Below are positions 42,755 to 51,374 of a DNA stretch of 64,000 nucleotides, piece after piece. The notes beneath the pieces are model-generated. The model saw nothing but the letters and a program-made list of their open reading frames with translations, had not been told where the DNA came from and made no database searches. Origin of the DNA: an uncultured Clostridia bacterium (GTDB lineage: Bacteria > Bacillota > Clostridia > Christensenellales > CAG-917); contig CAKQGN010000001.1 of assembly GCA_934233745.1 (NCBI GenBank), forward strand, positions 1 through 64,000. Reading direction: 5' to 3'. How positions within the stretch are numbered: the stretch's first letter is position 1; every line of letters begins with the position of its first letter. The position numbers and the translations under genes were made by a program.

Positions 42755-43621
42755 ATGTATCACATCATTGTCAATCCCCAAGGCGGAAAGGGCAAAAGTT
42801 TGAAGGCTCTCAAAACCGTTGAGGAACTTTTTAAGAATAATAACGCTCAATTCACCGTGCATAAAACGGAATATGCAGGGCATGCGACCGAAATCGCAAA
42901 AGAGCTGTCTAAAACACCGGATACAAACATCGTTGTCATGGGCGGAGACGGTTCTTTCCATGAAGTGCTTTGCGGAATCGACAACTTCGACAATGTTACG
43001 CTCGGCCTTATTGCTTGCGGAAGCGGAAACGATTTTATCAAAAAGTCTGGACATTCCACAAAAGTCAAGGATGCGGTGCAAACCATTCTCAACGGTAAGG
43101 TCGGTTATGTGGATTATATGGAACTTGGCAAGTATCGTTGCCTCAATGTAGGCGGCGGCGGTATGGATGTCGATGTCCTGCTTAAATACGCAAGCTGCAA
43201 AACATTGAAGGGCAAAGCGGCATATTATTACTCGCTATTTTACACGCTTCTGCACACGAGATTTCATCATTTGCGCATCATTGCCGACGGCGTGACGAAA
43301 GACACAAGTGTGTTTATGATAGGTGTTGGCAACGGCGGATTCATCGGCGGCGGCATTCCCATTTGTCCGAATGCGGTTGTCGACGACGGGCTTTTGAATG
43401 TCGGTTACGTCAACGAAATGAAGAAGAGCAAAATCATCTTCCGTCTTTTCAAATTCCTCAAAGGCAAACATGTCGATACTGATTGGGGTGGCGAATACAC
43501 GGCAAAAAAGGTCACCATCGAGGCACTTGACGACAGCCGATTCGAGCTTGACGGCGAAATTATCGACGACACCAAACTCGATATAGAAGTTGTTCATAAC
43601 AAATTAAAAATGTTCAGATAA
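42755..43621 (+). CDS. Diacylglycerol kinase-family lipid kinase (DgkB/YegS type)
   Basis: Soluble lipid kinase of the DAGK_cat family. ATP-binding 'IIVNPQGGKGKS' is at the N-terminus, 'MGGDGSFHEVLCGI' near residue 62 and 'IACGSGNDFIKK' follows. It has 288 residues, full length. It probably recycles diacylglycerol from lipoteichoic acid synthesis, or phosphorylates a related lipid. It stands alone between two terminators. GGAGG precedes the ATG. Confidence 0.9.
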   Translation: MYHIIVNPQGGKGKSLKALKTVEELFKNNNAQFTVHKTEYAGHATEIAKELSKTPDTNIVVMGGDGSFHEVLCGIDNFDNVTLGLIACGSGNDFIKKSGHSTKVKDAVQTILNGKVGYVDYMELGKYRCLNVGGGGMDVDVLLKYASCKTLKGKAAYYYSLFYTLLHTRFHHLRIIADGVTKDTSVFMIGVGNGGFIGGGIPICPNAVVDDGLLNVGYVNEMKKSKIIFRLFKFLKGKHVDTDWGGEYTAKKVTIEALDDSRFELDGEIIDDTKLDIEVVHNKLKMFR

Positions 43622-43686
43622 TTGACCGAATCGACACTTTATCCATACAAAAAGATTGTATAAAGTGACAAATATGTTGGCAAATA

Positions 43687-43721
43687 AAAACAGTTTCGCT
43701 TTTTTAGGCGAAACTGTTTTT
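43687..43721. terminator. Bidirectional terminator
   Basis: AAAACAGTTTCGC pairs with GCGAAACTGTTTT around a T-rich loop, with Ts on the plus side and As on the other. It ends both the lipid kinase gene and the minus-strand gene at 43746. Confidence 0.85.
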
Positions 43722-43745
43722 GTCTAATATAACAAACACGACAAG

Positions 43746-44450
43746 TTATTTGTCGTCGTTTTTAGAAACGATATATTTGAATAAGCGTTTTACGTCTTTG
43801 CTTGACAAGAAGGGATAAAGCCCGTCCATATCTACGTCTTGAAGTTCGCCCTCAACATATTTGTCGACAAGTTTTGTAAGACACTTTTCCGACACAAACG
43901 GCGCAAGAGAAGTGAGGGAGTGCGTATATTTTTTATCGTTGTCGAGTGCGATTTCCAAGAACAATGCGTCACAATCGTTTTCGCTAAGAAACGGCATTAT
44001 CGCGCAAAGGTTCAACCCGTCGTATTTGTCCGGATCGCTTAAGATGTCTTCTACGATTTCATGGATGTCATCGTCATCGAGGAAAGGAAGTATTTGTACG
44101 AGCTTATTCTTCTTGTCGGGCTTTTTATCATCGACGCCTAGAAAAATATTGCCCAAAGACGCGCCCACTCCATATCCTTTTTGTGCGATTTTTTCGGCTT
44201 TTTTCAATGCGCTTTTCACAAAATCCCACGACAATGCGGTTTTATCCGACGATTCGTTTTCTTCATCTTTTTTATCTTCGATTTCTTCTTCGAGATCATC
44301 GAGTTCTTCGAGAACATCCTCGAATTTGTCTTTTTCGTCCTCGTCCGTAAAAACAAAGTCGGATTTTTCCGCGCGTTGTTCTACGGCTTCTTCGAACGAT
44401 ATAGGTTCGTATATCGTTTTTCCGTCTTGCAATTTCTTTTTGAGTATCAT
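43746..44450 (-). CDS. Acidic protein with four PFL helical repeats, unknown function
   Basis: I do not recognise this protein of 234 residues. A very acidic stretch covers residues 36-70. A predicted helix follows, and then four related units centred on P122, P153, P184 and P213 (spacing 31, 31 and 29). Each has the form hydrophobic-PF(L/V)-x3-D/C followed by an amphipathic helix ending near a charged residue. They look like a small solenoid. It overlaps the upstream XRE regulator gene by 4 bp (ATGA), so the two are translated together and probably work together, perhaps as regulator and partner. Confidence 0.8.
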   Translation of the reverse strand: MILKKKLQDGKTIYEPISFEEAVEQRAEKSDFVFTDEDEKDKFEDVLEELDDLEEEIEDKKDEENESSDKTALSWDFVKSALKKAEKIAQKGYGVGASLGNIFLGVDDKKPDKKNKLVQILPFLDDDDIHEIVEDILSDPDKYDGLNLCAIMPFLSENDCDALFLEIALDNDKKYTHSLTSLAPFVSEKCLTKLVDKYVEGELQDVDMDGLYPFLSSKDVKRLFKYIVSKNDDK

Positions 44451-44899
44451 TGTGTGACCTCCGTTCTCATAAATTTTTGTTCGGCGGGCGTAAGCCTCGG
44501 TTTCAGATTTTCCATATCGGTTGTCAGCATTCCGTCCTTTATCGCTTTGAGAATCATCATTCTTTCCGTTTGCGAAAAGCGGTAAAAGTTTGCCGGAATG
44601 TCGATTTTTATGTTGCCGTCAATGATGTTCCTCACCACAAACAGCCGCTCGTGTCCCGCAAAAATGTCATCCGGATTGACATCGATTTTTTTGTCAAGAC
44701 ACAATAGTTCTTCAATGGTGATGTGAAAGATCTCGGACATGTTCAACAAATCGTCGATGGAGGGAACACCCGTGCCGTTTTCCCATTTGGACACGAGCTG
44801 CCTTGTCACGAAAAGTTTGTTGGCAAGCTCCTCCTGTGTGAGATTTTGCCTTTTCCGCCTCGATGCTATATTGTTGCCGACAGCAATGAAATCGATCAT
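44447..44899 (-). CDS. XRE-family transcriptional regulator
   Basis: Helix-turn-helix of the Cro/CI family ('LTQEELANKLFVTRQLVSKWENG' about residues 20-42). A C-terminal half of about 90 residues follows without a known effector fold. The start at 44899 (MIDFIAVGNN) is preferred over an upstream in-frame ATG at 44953 because GGAGGC lies just before it. It has 150 residues. It probably regulates itself and the acidic repeat protein. Confidence 0.85.
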   Translation of the reverse strand: MIDFIAVGNNIASRRKRQNLTQEELANKLFVTRQLVSKWENGTGVPSIDDLLNMSEIFHITIEELLCLDKKIDVNPDDIFAGHERLFVVRNIIDGNIKIDIPANFYRFSQTERMMILKAIKDGMLTTDMENLKPRLTPAEQKFMRTEVTQ

Positions 44900-45528
44900 T
44901 CTGCGCCTCCTTACGATTGAATTATATATCGTGCGCCGAAATATGTCACGCAACCGTCCGTTGCATTTTTATGTCAAAATGGTTTTGATATAATTAAATT
45001 AGGAGCTTAAATTTACTAACGAATCGCTAATGCCATAAGCAAGAAACAATACGGAGATGATAAATTGCGGAATATCGTAAATTTAGACTATGTAAAAACA
45101 CTCTATCGAATAGGATTTAAACGTGTTTATTGTTTTTTTGTTTGGGAATAGTGTGTTGTGCTGCTGCTTTTGAATACTTGCGTGCACCTTTCTAAAAAAC
45201 TAAATATCTTGATGCGTAGCACGTAATTTGATGCGGTAATTTTCGATAATTTCTTCGAGTTCGCAGGTTTTCAACATGGCATCAATTGTTGATTTTATGG
45301 CAATGTTTTCTATTCTCATTTTTTGCAGTATTTCGCAAAAATTGTCAAATCTAAAAATTGCGGAATGAAACATAGCAAGGATTAGTTTGAATAATTTTGA
45401 AAAAAGAGGTTGCGCACAAATTGTGTACATAACCAAAATGCACGATACTCTCTTGTGTTGTTATATTTTTTACTTTTCACAAATTGAAATATTGAAGAAT
45501 ATCCTAATAAAAAACTAAAAACGGGGTA
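44900..45528. other. AT-rich intergenic region, no supported gene
   Basis: About 630 bp of AT-rich DNA. A minus-strand frame at 45200-45436 (78 codons) has no ribosome-binding site and I do not accept it. A plus-strand stretch of about 40 codons without start at about 45025-45150 may be noise or a decayed fragment. Nothing else is visible. Confidence 0.5.
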
Positions 45529-45557
45529 TTGACAAGCCAAGATTTAAGGGGTATTAT
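45529..45557 (+). promoter_or_regulatory. Strong promoter of the starch-binding lipoprotein gene
   Basis: TTGACA (45529-45534), 17-bp spacer, TATTAT (45552-45557). The start point would be near 45564, inside the palindrome described next. Confidence 0.8.
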
Positions 45558-45561
45558 AAAA

Positions 45562-45590
45562 TTGCTTAACGATTAAGCAAACGGTTAAGC
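45562..45590 (+). promoter_or_regulatory. Palindromic operator, candidate LacI-family site
   Basis: TTGCTTAACGATTAAGCAA (45562-45580) is a perfect inverted repeat of 8-bp arms around CGA. A second, partial copy (GCAAACGGTTAAGC, to 45590) overlaps it. It covers the transcription start of the lipoprotein promoter, an ideal place for repression. The natural candidate protein is the LacI-type regulator encoded at 47414-48214. That link is inference. Confidence 0.65.
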
Positions 45591-45620
45591 AGAGAAAGCA
45601 ATGCTTTTCAAGGAGGAATT

Positions 45621-47354
45621 ATGAGAAAAGTTTTATCTATTGTATCGATTGCGTTGCTCATTGTGGCGATGACGCTTTCTATGGTTGCTTGCAACGAAAC
45701 GGAAACCGTTACGCTCACTTTGTGCGACAACGACGGAACAACCGTTTTGTCGACGCAAAAGGTTGAAAAGGGCAAAGCGCCTACTATGCCGGAAGCACCG
45801 ACAAAAGAAGGCTTTACTTTCAAGGGTTGGTTTGTTACTCCGACCAGTGCAAAGGCGTTCGATTTTGACGCTCCGATGAAAGAGGACGCAAAAGCGTATG
45901 CGCAATGGCAAGACAACAGTTTTGTCGATACGAGAGACTGGGTTATTTCCGGCACTATGAACGGTTGGGGAAATGATCTTGCAACCAACTATCATATGAC
46001 CAAAGCCGCGGGTGCAAACAACGTGTTTGAACTGAAAATCGATTTGCACGTCGGCGACGCTTTCCAACTCACGGTGTTGCTTGAAAGCGGAATTCTCGAT
46101 TACAACAATAAAGACGGCGCACGTGCTTCTTTCAGAAACCTTGTAGGTGCGGACGAATACATGGAAGCTGCCACCGGTCTTGACGAAAATAAAAATATCA
46201 GCGTCAAGCAAGACGGCAATTACACGCTCACGCTCACAACCGATTCCAATACAAGCAACAACCGCCTGACCGTCACGCGTAACGGCGACGCAAAGCCCGT
46301 TGAAGTGCAAGAAGTCGTCAATTATTACATCAAAGGCGCAGGAATCACCAACTGGGCAAACGTTTTCTCGCCGGCAACTCGCTTCGTTCCAGGCAATGAC
46401 GGTAAACACACGTTGAAAGTTCAACTCAAAGCGGGTGAAGAATTCATGTTCATGGGCGCCGTAACAAAAGGCGACGAGATCAAAGAAAACGGTCAATATT
46501 TCAACATTACCCACGTTGATGAAGCAAGTATCGCATTGTTTACCGGGAAAACCGATGAAACCGGCAAACTTGTAGGTAATATAAAAACCAAAGAAGCAGG
46601 CATATATGACTTTGTTCTCGATCCCGAAAGCAAAACTATCTCCGCAACCAAGAGCGCGGTTGACGCAACAGAATATAACTACTTCATCGATGGCACAATA
46701 CTTGGCGGAAATTGGGGTGACTATCAAAAGTCGGAAAACCAAGCAAAATACAAGATGATACAAAAAGGTGACGTTTACACCTTGGAAAACGTTGTGCTCA
46801 ACAAGGACGAAGAGTTGGTTGTCCGCGCACACAAAACAACCGACAAAGCACTTACATGGGACAATGTGGCTTTTGCATACGATGCGGAATATCTTGTCGG
46901 CTCGGTAGGTTTTTCGGCAGTAAGCAAGAATAGCAAAAACGTCAAAGTCGGAGAGAGCGGAACTTATACCATAACGTTCAACTCTTACAGCAAGGTTTTG
47001 ACCATCGCAAAAGTAGGCAAAGACGTTTTTGTCAAAGGCACGATGAACGGCTGGGTACACGAGTTCAAAGATGAATTCAAGATGACGGCGAATGGCGAAA
47101 ACAAGGAAGTTTATGAAATTACTTTGACGTTTGCAAAAGATGTCGAATTCGGTCTGGACGTGTATAATATCGGCGCGAAGGAAGGCGGCCTTTGGGTTGG
47201 AAAGGATAAACTCGGCACGGACGGCGACGCAAACGCAATATTCACGGTTGAAGGGAAGAGCAACATTTGCTGCTCCGAAGCAGGCGAGTATCGAGTTGCT
47301 TACAACTATAAAACCGACAAAATCGATATTTATAAAGTTGCGGCAACAGCATAA
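45621..47354 (+). CDS. Lipoprotein with InlB repeat and four starch-binding-like modules
   Basis: Signal peptide and lipobox with cysteine 24 (SMVAC). An InlB/flg_new-type repeat follows (about 29-95, with 'GFTFKGWF' and 'AKAYAQW'). Four similar modules of about 118 residues start near residues 110, 232, 351 and 467. Each opens with a pattern like 'FVKGTMNGW' and resembles the small beta-sandwich modules of surface starch-binding proteins. It probably captures maltodextrin or starch at the cell surface for the transporter encoded downstream. It has 577 residues. GGAGG precedes the ATG. The gene ends facing the LacI regulator gene. Confidence 0.8.
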   Translation: MRKVLSIVSIALLIVAMTLSMVACNETETVTLTLCDNDGTTVLSTQKVEKGKAPTMPEAPTKEGFTFKGWFVTPTSAKAFDFDAPMKEDAKAYAQWQDNSFVDTRDWVISGTMNGWGNDLATNYHMTKAAGANNVFELKIDLHVGDAFQLTVLLESGILDYNNKDGARASFRNLVGADEYMEAATGLDENKNISVKQDGNYTLTLTTDSNTSNNRLTVTRNGDAKPVEVQEVVNYYIKGAGITNWANVFSPATRFVPGNDGKHTLKVQLKAGEEFMFMGAVTKGDEIKENGQYFNITHVDEASIALFTGKTDETGKLVGNIKTKEAGIYDFVLDPESKTISATKSAVDATEYNYFIDGTILGGNWGDYQKSENQAKYKMIQKGDVYTLENVVLNKDEELVVRAHKTTDKALTWDNVAFAYDAEYLVGSVGFSAVSKNSKNVKVGESGTYTITFNSYSKVLTIAKVGKDVFVKGTMNGWVHEFKDEFKMTANGENKEVYEITLTFAKDVEFGLDVYNIGAKEGGLWVGKDKLGTDGDANAIFTVEGKSNICCSEAGEYRVAYNYKTDKIDIYKVAATA

Positions 47355-47363
47355 CAATAATAA

Positions 47364-47394
47364 ATGCCCCTGCGACGTTTTGTTGCAGGGGCAT
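47364..47394. terminator. Hairpin between converging genes
   Basis: ATGCCCCTGC (47364-47373) pairs with GCAGGGGCAT (47385-47394). T runs are weak on both sides, so termination may be partial. Confidence 0.55.
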
Positions 47395-47413
47395 ACCTAA
47401 TTTCGGTGTAAAA

Positions 47414-48214
47414 TCAGATTCGTATATCGCTTGACACGGCTTCTTTTCGGTTGATTGCGATGTCAAGACACTCTACGATTTTGTCGATCTTTTCATCGGA
47501 ATGAGAATCGATAGTCAAAACGTCAGGAGCGTTTTTTTGACAAAACTTCGACACCATACTGCCAAGGACGACAATGTTTTGCGACTCTGTCGAAACGGGG
47601 GAATCGTCTTCTATAAACCGAACGCGATTCAATTGTTGCAACATGCGTTCCTTCAATTCTTCGCTGTTTGGTTTCAGCGCAACGGCAGTCCAGTTGTTTG
47701 TGCCGAAAAGGGAGTTCGCTTTTTGTGCCACGGCGTTGTAATCGGTTGTGATTTGATAAAACAAATCGCCGTTCGGAATGACCGTATCGAGTGCGAGAAG
47801 GGGGCAAAAGTTTACCTCGCCAAGCGCACGGAAAAACGTGTTGTCGGTGTTGTAGCAAATGATTGCGTCGCAATTCGTGACACGCTTGACGGTTTTGTCA
47901 AAAGTAACTTGCAAGGAATATCCGACGGATGCAAGTTTATCGGAAAGTCTTTGGATGAGGAGCATCGTTTCGGCTTTGTAGGCAGAGGCGTCGTTGTCGC
48001 CGATATATATCGTTACGACGTCGGTGTTGCCACTGCTCAGGCATTTTGCCGAGAAGTTGATGCGGTAATTATAGAGATTGACAAGTTGCCAGATTTTGCG
48101 TTTTGTGTCCTCGCTTATGCGCGAATCGTCCTTGTCGTTAAGGACGTAACTCACGGTAGCGACAGAAACGCCTGCCTCTCTTGCAATATCTCTCATTGTG
48201 ACTTTCTTGCTCAT
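47414..48214 (-). CDS. LacI-family transcriptional regulator, short form
   Basis: N-terminal LacI helix-turn-helix and hinge helix ('VTMRDIAREAGVSVATVSYVLN' at residues 5-26). The ligand-binding part is only about 205 residues, against about 270 in normal members, so the sugar-binding domain seems reduced. The start at 48214 fits the family. Upstream in-frame codons reach into the GH13 gene and are rejected. It lies back to back with the maltodextrin operon, 39 bp apart, and is its likely repressor. Confidence 0.88.
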   Translation of the reverse strand: MSKKVTMRDIAREAGVSVATVSYVLNDKDDSRISEDTKRKIWQLVNLYNYRINFSAKCLSSGNTDVVTIYIGDNDASAYKAETMLLIQRLSDKLASVGYSLQVTFDKTVKRVTNCDAIICYNTDNTFFRALGEVNFCPLLALDTVIPNGDLFYQITTDYNAVAQKANSLFGTNNWTAVALKPNSEELKERMLQQLNRVRFIEDDSPVSTESQNIVVLGSMVSKFCQKNAPDVLTIDSHSDEKIDKIVECLDIAINRKEAVSSDIRI

Positions 48215-48215
48215 A

Positions 48216-48252
48216 ATAATCGGATTATACAATCTTAGTAGAAAAAAATCAA
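48216..48252 (-). promoter_or_regulatory. Promoter of the LacI regulator gene with palindrome
   Basis: On the minus strand TTGATT (48252-48247), 17-bp spacer, TATAAT (48229-48224). The palindrome ATAATCGGATTAT (48216-48228) covers the -10 box and start point. It also lies in the divergent control region of the maltodextrin operon. It may serve autoregulation, but it differs from the operator at 45562. Confidence 0.55.
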
Positions 48253-48253
48253 T

Positions 48254-49951
48254 ATGAAAATGAACATTCAGGCAATTTACCATCGTCCCGAAAGCAATTA
48301 TTGCTTTGCAACGGACCATAAAACAATAGTGTTGAGAATTCGCTTTGCAAAGGGCGAACAAATTTGCAAATTGTCCGTTTTGTATAATACAAAATATCAT
48401 ATTGCGCAACAACAATTCAAACAAGAAATGCAATTGATTGCAAGCGACGCGCAGTTTGATTATTACAAAGCGACGCTTTGTCTTGAGGATTCAAGACTTG
48501 CGTATGTATTTTACTTTGAATATGATAACGAGCCGTACTACTTTTGCGAAGACGGCTTGGTTTCCACATACAATTTTAACTTAGCATATTTTAATAGCTT
48601 TCAGTTTGCTTATATCAACGACGACGACATTATGCAAAACGTCGAATGGCTGAACAATGCGGTGTTTTATCAAATCTTTGTGGATAGATTTTGCAAAACG
48701 GATACCGCTAAATCAAAAATTAACGCCAAATGGTGCGATTTGCCCACTCCGACGTCGTTTTTCGGGGGCAATCTTGACGGAATAACGGAAAATTTGGACT
48801 ATATCAAAGGACTTGGCGCAACGGCGATTTATCTTACGCCGATTTTCAAAAGTAACTCCAACCATAAATACGACACAATTGATTTCTATTGTGTGGATGA
48901 GTCTTTCGGCAACAAAGAGTCTTTAAAAAAAATGGTAACAAATGCTCACGACAAAGGATTGAAAGTCGTGCTTGACGCCGTGTTTAACCACGTCAGTAGG
49001 GATTTTGAGCAGTTCAAAGACGTAATAAAATACGGCAAAAAATCAAAATACTTCGATTGGTTTGTCATAGACGGTGAAAAAGTCGAACAGAATCCGCCTA
49101 ATTATGCATGCTTCGGAGATTGTGAATATATGCCAAAACTCAATACTTGCAATAAGGAAGTGCAAAATTATCTTATTGGCGTAATGGTATATTGGATGAA
49201 AGAATGCGATGTGGACGGGTGGCGTCTTGACGTGTCCGACGAGGTTTCGCACGGCTTTTGGAGAAAGGCGAGAGAAGCGGTAAAAGCTCAAAAATCGAAC
49301 GCGGCGTTAATTGGAGAAAACTGGCATAACAGCGAGAGTTTTCTTAGGGGCGATCAGTTCGATTCCATTATGAACTATGCGCTCACAAAACGCATGATAG
49401 ATTTTTGGGTTGATGAGAACATAGACGGAAAGCAACTTGCCGGGCAGCTCAATTCGCTTTATATGAGATATAGCGACGTCACAAACAATATGATGTTCAA
49501 TTTGCTCGATAGTCACGATACGGCGAGATTTTATACACAAATAAAAAAGGACAGCAACAGATTGCTTTGTGCAATAGCGACGCTGATATTTTTGCCGGGA
49601 AGTTTCAATTTGTACTATGGCACGGATATTTTGCTCGAAGGGGAATATGATCCGGATTGCAGAAGAACGTTCGATTTTTCAAGACTGGAAGATGAGGAAA
49701 TAAAGAGGTTTCAAACCTCGCTCAAAGAACTGCTCGCTTTGAAACGTCAGCCTGCAATAAAGAGCGGAAAATTAAAGATTTTTTCTCAAAACGAAGCATT
49801 GGTTATTGAACGAGCAAGCGAGGAACAGGTTTTGCGGTTGATTGTGTGCCGAGGCAAAAAAAAGGGGGTTGGCGCAAAGCCGTTGATAGAATATAATAAC
49901 AGTAAGGACGGCAATGCCGATTCCTTTGTTATAGAAGGAGAAAAATTATGA
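48254..49951 (+). CDS. GH13 alpha-amylase family enzyme (neopullulanase/cyclomaltodextrinase-like)
   Basis: Cytoplasmic glycoside hydrolase of 565 residues without signal peptide. An N-terminal beta-sandwich of about 115 residues precedes the barrel. Catalytic residues are nucleophile D326 ('DGWRLDVSDE'), acid/base E355 ('LIGENWH') and D422 ('LLDSHDTARF'). This arrangement fits GH13 subfamily 20 enzymes that split imported maltodextrins or cyclodextrins. It is the first gene of the maltodextrin operon and overlaps the binding-protein gene by 4 bp. No clear ribosome-binding site precedes the ATG, and a second ATG (48260) is possible. Confidence 0.92.
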   Translation: MKMNIQAIYHRPESNYCFATDHKTIVLRIRFAKGEQICKLSVLYNTKYHIAQQQFKQEMQLIASDAQFDYYKATLCLEDSRLAYVFYFEYDNEPYYFCEDGLVSTYNFNLAYFNSFQFAYINDDDIMQNVEWLNNAVFYQIFVDRFCKTDTAKSKINAKWCDLPTPTSFFGGNLDGITENLDYIKGLGATAIYLTPIFKSNSNHKYDTIDFYCVDESFGNKESLKKMVTNAHDKGLKVVLDAVFNHVSRDFEQFKDVIKYGKKSKYFDWFVIDGEKVEQNPPNYACFGDCEYMPKLNTCNKEVQNYLIGVMVYWMKECDVDGWRLDVSDEVSHGFWRKAREAVKAQKSNAALIGENWHNSESFLRGDQFDSIMNYALTKRMIDFWVDENIDGKQLAGQLNSLYMRYSDVTNNMMFNLLDSHDTARFYTQIKKDSNRLLCAIATLIFLPGSFNLYYGTDILLEGEYDPDCRRTFDFSRLEDEEIKRFQTSLKELLALKRQPAIKSGKLKIFSQNEALVIERASEEQVLRLIVCRGKKKGVGAKPLIEYNNSKDGNADSFVIEGEKL

Positions 49952-51372
49952 GAAAGGGAAAACTCGTGACGATTTTTTTGGTCGTTGTTATGGTGCTGAC
50001 GACGGTAGCATTTTGCTTTGCCGCGTGCAACAATGACAAAGATAAAAAAGAGGTCGTGTTGCGTATTCTTGAAAACGATACGGCAAAAAAAGAAGGATAT
50101 CTCAAGGAATTGCTGGACGCATTCAATGCAAAGTATGCAAGCGAAGGAGTAAAAGCCGTCGATGCGAATATGGACGAGTTCAGCGACCTTGAAAAAGACG
50201 GACCGTACGGTCACGGACCGGACGTATTGTATCAGGCAAACGATATTCTCATGTCGTACGTCGAAAAACATCATATAATCCCGCTCGATATAGAGCAAAT
50301 GGATTGTTATGATAAAATCCCGCAAAACGCATGGAATGCCTTTAAGTATAATTACGATGGCAAAACGGTTTATTGCGGAGTGCCGGTAAACGTTCAACAA
50401 CCGTTACTGTTTTATCGCAAGGACGCGCTTCCCGACAACTGGAAAACCGAATGGGATAAGAATGGCAACGACGTGCCGGATATGGTTGAATATTGGACGG
50501 AAATGTACAGATACAGCAAAGGTATTCGCGAAGCAGACCGCAATAAATTCGGCTATGCCATCGAGCTCAGAAACGAATATTTCAATATCGGTTACTTGCT
50601 TTCGTACGGCGCATACGTGTTTGGCAGCAACAACACCGACGACAAGGATATAGGTATTGCAAAAGGCAATGCGGTGAAGGGTGCAAAGATTATGTGGGAG
50701 CTTGCCGGCGTCATGGATGAAAAGTGTATTGACGATTCGTTTACAAACGGTCGCGCGCCCATGCTTGCAAACGGAACGATTTTTGCAACGATAACCACTC
50801 CGGATATCACTTCACAGTTCTTGAAAGAGATGTCGCTTCAATATCAAAAAGAAGGACTCGATCAGGCGAGCGCGGACGCAAAGGCGAAAGAGAATCTCGT
50901 TATTACAGGACTGCCGAAACTTCCGAAAGACGGAGATATAACCACTCAACAAGATATCAAAAACGGTGATCTGTGGATCGAGCAACAAACCATGGGCGGC
51001 GTGAACGGATATGCGGTGAGCAGTTATACCAAAAACCGTGATTGGGCTGTCAAGTTTGTCGAATTCGCAACGGGTTACGAAATGGTGAAAGCTCGTGCGG
51101 ATATGCTCGGCGTCGTTGCCGCAAGAAGCGACGTAATTGCACAAACAGAGTCTTTAGCGTCTCAAATTACATATAGAAACCTCGATTCGGGCGTTTTGGA
51201 GGTTATGCCGTCCATCAGCGCGGTCAAGCAAATCTGGACGCCGATTTCATCGGGATTCAAACAAATAGCAACCGACGGATGCGGTAAGCGTTCCTTCGAT
51301 ACGGCAAAACTTCAAAGCGTTATCGAAGAAATATCGTCGAATATTTACAAGGCTATTCATACCTTTGCATAA
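49948..51372 (+). CDS. malE: Maltodextrin ABC transporter substrate-binding lipoprotein
   Basis: Signal peptide with lipobox cysteine 27 (CFAAC). Family 1 extracellular binding-protein fold with 'GPYGHGPDVLYQANDILMSYVEK' in the N-lobe and 'GVNGYAVSSYTKNRDWAVKFVEFA' in the C-lobe, like MalE/MdxE proteins. It has 474 residues, slightly long. It delivers maltodextrin to the permeases encoded next. AGAAGGAG precedes the start. Sugar specificity is inferred from the GH13 and GH77 neighbours. Confidence 0.9.
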   Translation: MRKGKLVTIFLVVVMVLTTVAFCFAACNNDKDKKEVVLRILENDTAKKEGYLKELLDAFNAKYASEGVKAVDANMDEFSDLEKDGPYGHGPDVLYQANDILMSYVEKHHIIPLDIEQMDCYDKIPQNAWNAFKYNYDGKTVYCGVPVNVQQPLLFYRKDALPDNWKTEWDKNGNDVPDMVEYWTEMYRYSKGIREADRNKFGYAIELRNEYFNIGYLLSYGAYVFGSNNTDDKDIGIAKGNAVKGAKIMWELAGVMDEKCIDDSFTNGRAPMLANGTIFATITTPDITSQFLKEMSLQYQKEGLDQASADAKAKENLVITGLPKLPKDGDITTQQDIKNGDLWIEQQTMGGVNGYAVSSYTKNRDWAVKFVEFATGYEMVKARADMLGVVAARSDVIAQTESLASQITYRNLDSGVLEVMPSISAVKQIWTPISSGFKQIATDGCGKRSFDTAKLQSVIEEISSNIYKAIHTFA

Positions 51373-51374
51373 CT

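Noticed and set aside
45200..45436. Minus-strand frame of 78 codons in the gap before the maltodextrin locus
   Set aside because: No ribosome-binding site, AT-rich composition, no recognisable domain. Kept only as part of the intergenic note.
45633..47357. Minus-strand open frame of 574 codons opposite the starch-binding lipoprotein
   Set aside because: Same reason: shadow of a well-supported gene, with unlikely composition.
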